A stretch of 64,000 bases of DNA from Streptomyces lincolnensis (GTDB lineage Bacteria; Actinomycetota; Actinomycetes; Streptomycetales; Streptomycetaceae), in assembly GCF_021173675.1 (NCBI RefSeq), contig NZ_JAIHON010000006.1, positions 372,001-436,000 on the forward strand, given 5' to 3'. The notes under the pieces are model-generated. The model saw only the letters and a program-made list of their open reading frames with translations. It was not told the origin of the DNA and did no database searches. Both the position numbers and the translations under genes were made by a program. This document shows, in pieces, positions 59,889-64,000 of the stretch. Position 1 is the first letter of the stretch, and every line of letters starts with the position of its first letter.

Positions 59889-60653
59889 GTGTCCACGATC
59901 CCCGTCCGGGTCCTCGGCGGCCCCACCGCCCTCATCGAGTACGGCGGGCTCCGGCTTCTCACCGACCCGACCTTCGACGCCCCCGGCGACTACCCGCGCC
60001 CCGGCGGCCCGACCCTGACCAAGACGGCGCCGTCCCAGGTCGCCCCGGCCGAGCTGGGGCCGATCGACGCGGTGCTGCTCTCCCATGACGAGCACGCCGA
60101 CAACCTCGACGACTCGGGCCGGGCCCTCCTCGCCGACGTACCCCTCACCCTCACCACGCCCGGCGGCGCCGACCGCCTCGGCGGTACCGCGCGCCCGCTG
60201 CCGCCCTGGACCTCGGTGCGTCTGGACCGCCCCGACGGCGGCACGCTGACGGTGACCGGCGCGCCCGCCCTGCACGGGCCCGACGACGTCGAGGGGGTGG
60301 AGGAGATCACCGGCGAGGTCATCGGTTTCGTCCTGACCTCCGACGACCTGCCCACGGTCTACGTCAGCGGCGACAACGCCTCGCTCACCTTGGTCGGGGA
60401 GATCGCCGAGCGGTTCGGGCCGGTCGACACCGCCGTGCTCTTCGCGGGAGCCCCCCGCTTCCCCGTCCTCTTCGACGGGGCGCCGCTCGTCCTCGACAGC
60501 GCCCAGGCCGCCGAGGCCGCCAGGATTCTCGGCGCCCGCCGGGTCGTCGCCGCCCACTGCGACAGCTGGGCCCACTTCACCGAGGGCCGGGAGGAGTTCG
60601 CGGCCGCGTTCCGCAAGGCGGGGCTGGACGACCGTATCGAGGTGGACGTGTAG
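59889..60653 (+). CDS. MBL-fold metallo-hydrolase
   Basis: This 254-residue protein resembles UlaG-type MBL proteins (starts VSTIPVRVLGGPTALIEYGG; LLTDPTFDAPGDYP). The metal site begins LLSHDEHADNLDDSG, a variant of HxHxDH in which the first His is the SHDEHADN form. VSGDNASL and VAAHCDSWAHF supply further ligands. GTG 59889 follows AGGTGAATC. Probably regulated by the CGNR protein through the intergenic operator. Substrate unknown. Confidence 0.87.
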   Translation: MSTIPVRVLGGPTALIEYGGLRLLTDPTFDAPGDYPRPGGPTLTKTAPSQVAPAELGPIDAVLLSHDEHADNLDDSGRALLADVPLTLTTPGGADRLGGTARPLPPWTSVRLDRPDGGTLTVTGAPALHGPDDVEGVEEITGEVIGFVLTSDDLPTVYVSGDNASLTLVGEIAERFGPVDTAVLFAGAPRFPVLFDGAPLVLDSAQAAEAARILGARRVVAAHCDSWAHFTEGREEFAAAFRKAGLDDRIEVDV

Positions 60654-60690
60654 GCGCCGGGCCTGCCGTGCTGGGCCCACCGTGCCGTGC

Positions 60691-61059
60691 CTACCGTTCG
60701 AACTTCCAGGTGATCCGGGTGTCCGTCGCGCTGATCACCGTCACCGGGATGTCGATGGTCGCACCGCCGCGTTTGCGGCCCGTGCAGGTCAGGGTGGCAC
60801 CGGCGACCGCCTTCAGGCCGGTGGGGCAGGACACGTCCACCTCCGTGCCGACCCAGGGCAGCGGGTGGTACAGGGACTCGGTCCGGCCGGCGACGATCCG
60901 GGGGGCGAGGGCCTTGTGGCCGTCCACCATCACGGTGTCGAACCGGTCGAGCCGGGTGGTCGACTCCGTGGTGGAGGCCAGCCGGGTGCCGACACCGCCG
61001 AGGACCAGCACGGCGGCCGCGCCGGCCACGACACCGGCGAGGAACCTGCTGTCCGGCAT
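60691..61059 (-). CDS. DUF4333-like exported protein
   Basis: This 122-residue protein has an N-terminal helix (LAGVVAGAAAVLVLGGVGTR) followed by an outside domain with two Cys (VDVSCPTGLKAVAGATLTCT), the paired spacing seen in DUF4333. ATG 61057-61059 follows GAGGAG on the coding strand. Converges on the MBL gene and is divergent from the histidine kinase. Confidence 0.82.
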   Translation of the reverse strand: MPDSRFLAGVVAGAAAVLVLGGVGTRLASTTESTTRLDRFDTVMVDGHKALAPRIVAGRTESLYHPLPWVGTEVDVSCPTGLKAVAGATLTCTGRKRGGATIDIPVTVISATDTRITWKFER

Positions 61060-61188
61060 GATCCGCTCCTCGTCCGCAGGGCACCCGGGACACGTGTCGC
61101 GTCCGGGGGCGGAAAATACCAGGCGGGCCGCGTGCCTCGGCCGTTCGGCCGATCCCGTGGGCGCCGGCGGCGACCTACCGTGATCCCC

Positions 61189-62394
61189 ATGCGATCCCCT
61201 TCCCCACGAGGCCTGGCACGCGGTCTCGCCGTGGGTGCCCTCGTCGGGGCGACCTTGCTGGACCTCGATGTCGTGCGGGACGGGGGCTACTCCCCGTGGG
61301 CCACGGTGGCCGTCCTCGCGGCCGGCCTGGCCGCCGTGCTGTGGCCCGCCGGGCGCCGGCCCGCCTGGCTGACCCCGCAGCTGCGCACCGGTGTCCCGGC
61401 ACTGCTGTCGCTGCTGTTCACGCTGTCCGCGGTCGTGCTGAACCGGGACGCCCCGTTCGGGCTCGGTGAGGCCGTGCTCCTGCTGTGCCTGCTCTTCGTG
61501 GCGGTACGGAACTGTCCGCCGCGCTGGGCCGTGCTGTGCGGGGTGCTGGACGGGGGCGCCCTGCTGGCCACGCCCGCCCGGTACTACGGGGGACACTCGG
61601 ACGAGGTGTACGTCTTCAGCCTCGCGGGTCTGGTCCTGGTCGGGGTGGTCGCCGGGCTGGCGGCCTACCTGCGTGCCCTGGACTACCGCCGTACCGTCGC
61701 CGTCGCCGAGACCCGGCGGGAGGAGCGGCTGGCGATCGCCGCCGACCTGCACGACTTCGTCGCCCACCACGTCACCGGGATCCTGGTGCAGACGCAGATG
61801 GCCCGCATGATGGCGGCGGGACAGGCCCCCCACACCTCTCAGACCGCGCCCGCCCCCACCCCCACGCAGGAACTCGACCCCGTCCTGGCCGGCATCGAAC
61901 GCGCCGCCACCGAGGCCCTGGCCTCCATGCGCCGCACGGTCGGCGTCCTGCGCGACACCGGCCCCGGCCCCGACACCGAGGCGGCCGACCGGCGTCCCGT
62001 CGGCGACCTGGCCGCCCTCACCGAACTGACCGAGGGATTCGCGAGCCCGGGGCAGCAGGTCACGCTGCGCCGCGATCCCGCCGTGACGGACGACCTGCCG
62101 CACGAGGTGCAGGCCGCCGCCTTCCGGGTCGTCCAGGAGGCGCTGACGAACGTACGGCGGCACGCGGCCGACGCCACCGAGATCGTCGTAGCCCTGCGGT
62201 GTGACGGGAACCGCCTGGAGGTGACGGTGTCCGACGACGGGCGCGGCGGCACCCAGCTCCCGGCCGCCGCGCACGGCGGCGGCTTCGGCCTCGTCGGTCT
62301 GACGGAACGCGTCACCGCGCTGGGCGGCCGCCTGCACACGGGGCCCCGGGCCGAACACGGGTGGGAGGTACGGGCGGTGTTCCCGACGCCGTAG
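61189..62394 (+). CDS. Sensor histidine kinase (HisKA_3), no adjacent regulator
   Basis: This 401-residue protein has about five transmembrane helices (residues about 10-165), then the HisKA_3 dimerisation domain with the phospho-acceptor His in ADLHDFVAHHVTGILVQTQM, and an HATPase domain (RVVQEALTNVRRHA, VTVSDDGRGG, GGGFGLVGLTERV). NarL-type sensor kinase. No response-regulator gene is next to it: the following gene is a VOC protein. Confidence 0.9.
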   Translation: MRSPSPRGLARGLAVGALVGATLLDLDVVRDGGYSPWATVAVLAAGLAAVLWPAGRRPAWLTPQLRTGVPALLSLLFTLSAVVLNRDAPFGLGEAVLLLCLLFVAVRNCPPRWAVLCGVLDGGALLATPARYYGGHSDEVYVFSLAGLVLVGVVAGLAAYLRALDYRRTVAVAETRREERLAIAADLHDFVAHHVTGILVQTQMARMMAAGQAPHTSQTAPAPTPTQELDPVLAGIERAATEALASMRRTVGVLRDTGPGPDTEAADRRPVGDLAALTELTEGFASPGQQVTLRRDPAVTDDLPHEVQAAAFRVVQEALTNVRRHAADATEIVVALRCDGNRLEVTVSDDGRGGTQLPAAAHGGGFGLVGLTERVTALGGRLHTGPRAEHGWEVRAVFPTP

Positions 62395-62436
62395 ACATCC
62401 CGGACCGCGGCCGTGCCCCGCGCCTACCATGACGGC

Positions 62437-62778
62437 ATGACGGTCGACCTCTTCGCGGGCATTCCGGTCAACGACTACCGGGCGGCCCTCACCTGGTACG
62501 AGCGCCTCCTCGGCGCCCCGCCGGTCTTCTTCCCGAACGACAAGGAAGCGGTGTGGGAACTGGCGGAACACCGGTACGTCTACATCGAGCACCGGCCCGG
62601 TCACGGCGGCCACGCCCTGCAGACGCTCTTCGTCGACGACCTGGACGCGCGGATCGCCGCCATCGGCGAGCGGGGGCTGACACCGACCCGGCGGGAGACG
62701 TACGCGAACGGCGTCCGCAAGGTCACGTACCACGACCCCGACGGCAACGAGATCGGCTTCGGCGGCGGCCCCGCCTGA
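62437..62778 (+). CDS. VOC-family (glyoxalase/bleomycin-resistance) protein
   Basis: The 113 residues begin MTVDLFAGIPVNDYRAALTW and contain VYIEHRPGHGGHALQTLFVD and VTYHDPDGNEIGFGG. This is a half-length vicinal-oxygen-chelate protein; the final DPDGNEIGF with Glu is a metal-site signature. Likely a dimeric lyase/dioxygenase-type enzyme of unknown substrate. ATG 62437. Confidence 0.87.
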   Translation: MTVDLFAGIPVNDYRAALTWYERLLGAPPVFFPNDKEAVWELAEHRYVYIEHRPGHGGHALQTLFVDDLDARIAAIGERGLTPTRRETYANGVRKVTYHDPDGNEIGFGGGPA

Positions 62779-62794
62779 CGGAAAGGCAACCCCC

Positions 62795-63403
62795 ATGCTG
62801 ATCGAGCACCGCGGACAGGCACCCGCCGTCCCGGACTCCGCCTATGTCGCTCCCTCCGCCACCCTGTGCGGTGCCGTCGCCCTCGGTGAGGGCGCGCGCG
62901 TGCTCCACGGGGCAGTGCTGACGGCCGAGGACGGGGAGGTCCGGGTCGGGGAGAACACGGTCGTCATGGAGCACGCCCTGGTGCGCGGACGCGCGGGACA
63001 TCCCGCGGTCATCGGCGACGCGGTCATGGTCGGCCCGCACGCCCACGTCAACGGGGCGAGGGTCGAGAGCGAGGCCTTCGTCGCCACCGGTGCCTCCCTG
63101 TTCCCCGGCGCGGTCGTCGGCACGGGCGCCGAAGTCCGGATCAACGCCGTCGTCCAGGTCAACTCGCGCCTCGCCCCCGGCGCCGTCGTACCCATCTCCT
63201 GGATCGCGGTCGGTGACCCGGCCCGGCTCTTCTCCCCCGACCGCCACGACGAGATCTGGGCCGTGCAAAGGGAGTTGGACTTCCCCGGGACGGTCTACGG
63301 GGTTTCCCGCGGTACGCCGATGCGCGAGATCATGGCACGCCAGAGCGAGTTCTTCGGCGCGCACCGTGACGACATCGTCCTGGGGGACCTCCGCCGCAGG
63401 TGA
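62795..63403 (+). CDS. Gamma-carbonic-anhydrase-like hexapeptide protein
   Basis: The first 150 of 202 residues form left-handed hexapeptide repeats (AYVAPSATLCGAVALGEGAR, TVVMEHALVRGRAGHPAVIG, AVMVGPHAHVNGARV). Probable zinc ligands lie in MEHALV, GPHAHVNG. Family members are carbonic anhydrases or acyltransferase-like. 16 bp after the VOC gene with GGAAAGG, so co-transcription is likely. Confidence 0.85.
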   Translation: MLIEHRGQAPAVPDSAYVAPSATLCGAVALGEGARVLHGAVLTAEDGEVRVGENTVVMEHALVRGRAGHPAVIGDAVMVGPHAHVNGARVESEAFVATGASLFPGAVVGTGAEVRINAVVQVNSRLAPGAVVPISWIAVGDPARLFSPDRHDEIWAVQRELDFPGTVYGVSRGTPMREIMARQSEFFGAHRDDIVLGDLRRR

Positions 63404-63447
63404 GCCGGGGCAGGGGCGTCCTTGGCGTTGCTGTTGCTATCTCGTTA

Positions 63448-63508
63448 ACAAGAACCCTTGACGCTGAACGCGCTTACCGCGTTGGCTTTCACCACCTGGT
63501 TGCCAGGT
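63448..63508 (+). promoter_or_regulatory. Promoter and palindromes upstream of sugar-binding gene
   Basis: A TTGACG -35-like box at 63458-63463 is followed after 17-18 bp by TTGGCT-like sequence. An imperfect palindrome CTCGTTAACAAG precedes it, and ACCTGG-TTG-CCAGGT (63494-63508) lies downstream. One may be a sugar-responsive operator. Confidence 0.4.
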
Positions 63509-63536
63509 TGCTCTGTTGCCCCGGAAGGCACCTGTT

Positions 63537-64000
63537 GTGAACGTTTTCCCCCCGCTCAGCTCGGCCGCGCGACGTCTCCCCCACATCGTCGCCGTCTCCC
63601 TGTCGACGCTGTTGCTCACCTCGTGCGGCGTCATCGAGGGTGTCGGCGACAGCAGCAGTTCCGCCAGCCCCAAGAAGGGCGACGACATCACGGTCGGTCT
63701 GCTCCTGCCCGACCGGGAGACCGGTCGCTTCGAGAGATTCGACTACCCGCTCATCAAGAAGCGCGTCGAGGCCCTGACGAACAACAAGGGCAAGGTCCGT
63801 TACGCCAACGCCGGTGCCAGCGCCAAGAAGCAGAGCACGCAGTTCGAGCAGATGATCGCCGCGAAGGTGGACGTGATCCTGGTGGACGCGGTCGACGCCA
63901 AGGCGATCGCGAAGGACGTCCAGAAGGCGAAGGACGCGTCCATACCCGTCATCGCCTACGACCGTCTCGCCCAGGGCCCGATCGACGCCTATGTCTCCCA
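63537..64000 (+). CDS. Sugar ABC transporter substrate-binding lipoprotein, N-terminal part
   Basis: The visible 154 residues begin with GTG 63537 (VNVFPPLSSAARRLPHIVAV), a signal peptide and lipobox LLLTSC, then SASPKKGDDITVGLLLPDRE and the ligand-domain segments QFEQMIAAKVDVILVDAVDA and SIPVIAYDRLA. They match periplasmic-binding domains of the xylose/ribose (XylF/RbsB) family. GGAAGG precedes the start. The gene runs off the right edge; permease and ATPase genes presumably follow. Confidence 0.9.
   Translation, partial: MNVFPPLSSAARRLPHIVAVSLSTLLLTSCGVIEGVGDSSSSASPKKGDDITVGLLLPDRETGRFERFDYPLIKKRVEALTNNKGKVRYANAGASAKKQSTQFEQMIAAKVDVILVDAVDAKAIAKDVQKAKDASIPVIAYDRLAQGPIDAYVS

Noticed and set aside
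60691..62796. 701-residue minus-strand reading frame over the histidine kinase
   Set aside because: Only its final 122 codons (DUF4333-like) are supported; the rest is antisense to the kinase and VOC genes.
1..64000. tRNA, rRNA, CRISPR array, transposase or integrase
   Set aside because: No cloverleaf, repeat-spacer array, DDE or recombinase motif was seen on either strand.

Overview
The window is GC-rich actinobacterial DNA, almost certainly a Streptomyces chromosome. The grounds are codon use (nearly all third positions G or C), frequent GTG starts, a snapalysin/LysR pair, GAF-ANTAR regulators, chaplin-type LAxTG sortase substrates, DUF6571/DUF6479/SCO5918-type proteins, and interspersed repeats ending in CGCCGGACGGGCTGA that recur in Streptomyces intergenic DNA. 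I see no rRNA, tRNA, CRISPR, integrase or transposase.

Layout. 1-6.9 kb: the 5' part of metG (minus), a repeat-rich VWA protein (minus), a Tat-exported PhoX-type phosphatase behind a PHO box, and a LysR gene divergent from a snapalysin gene. 7.1-19 kb: a FUSC membrane protein, an alpha/beta hydrolase divergent from a MocR regulator with operator-like direct repeats between them, membrane and secreted proteins, a SpoIIE-type phosphatase, an M20 amidohydrolase and an MscS-like membrane protein. 19-26.5 kb: a TerB-like protein, an XRE/TPR regulator, a translationally coupled permease pair with a His-rich segment, two GAF-ANTAR regulators and a lipoprotein. 26.7-30.9 kb: a short auxiliary threonyl-tRNA synthetase preceded by a Thr-rich leader peptide and a strong terminator (probable ribosome-mediated attenuator), a nucleoside hydrolase, an ArsR-like regulator and a secreted Cys-containing protein.

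31-45.6 kb is the accessory core. On the plus strand, a six-gene operon encodes two WXG100-like proteins, a 585-aa toxin ending in a CdiA-type RNase A-like domain, a candidate immunity protein, an orphan RNase A-like tip and a CdiI-type immunity protein. A regulatory cassette follows (ATP-binding kinase-like protein, two small proteins, GntR regulator). On the minus strand, a second type VII secretion group contains a mycosin protease, WXG100-like proteins and a DUF6571 protein; its 38.3-42 kb half is visibly richer in A/T than its surroundings. No secretion core gene (eccB/C/D/E) lies in the window, so these proteins would need a machine encoded elsewhere.

45.7-64 kb returns to ordinary chromosome: a sortase-anchored wall protein, a GH13 alpha-glucosidase, DUF4142, MOSC and AhpD proteins, an M24 peptidase homologue that has lost three of five metal ligands, an AfsR/LuxR-type ATPase regulator, a pyruvyl transferase-like enzyme, a MerR/cold-shock/SCO5918 group, a CGNR regulator divergent from an MBL-fold enzyme across a threefold repeated operator, a histidine kinase without an adjacent response regulator, a VOC protein, a gamma-carbonic-anhydrase-like protein and the start of a sugar-binding lipoprotein.
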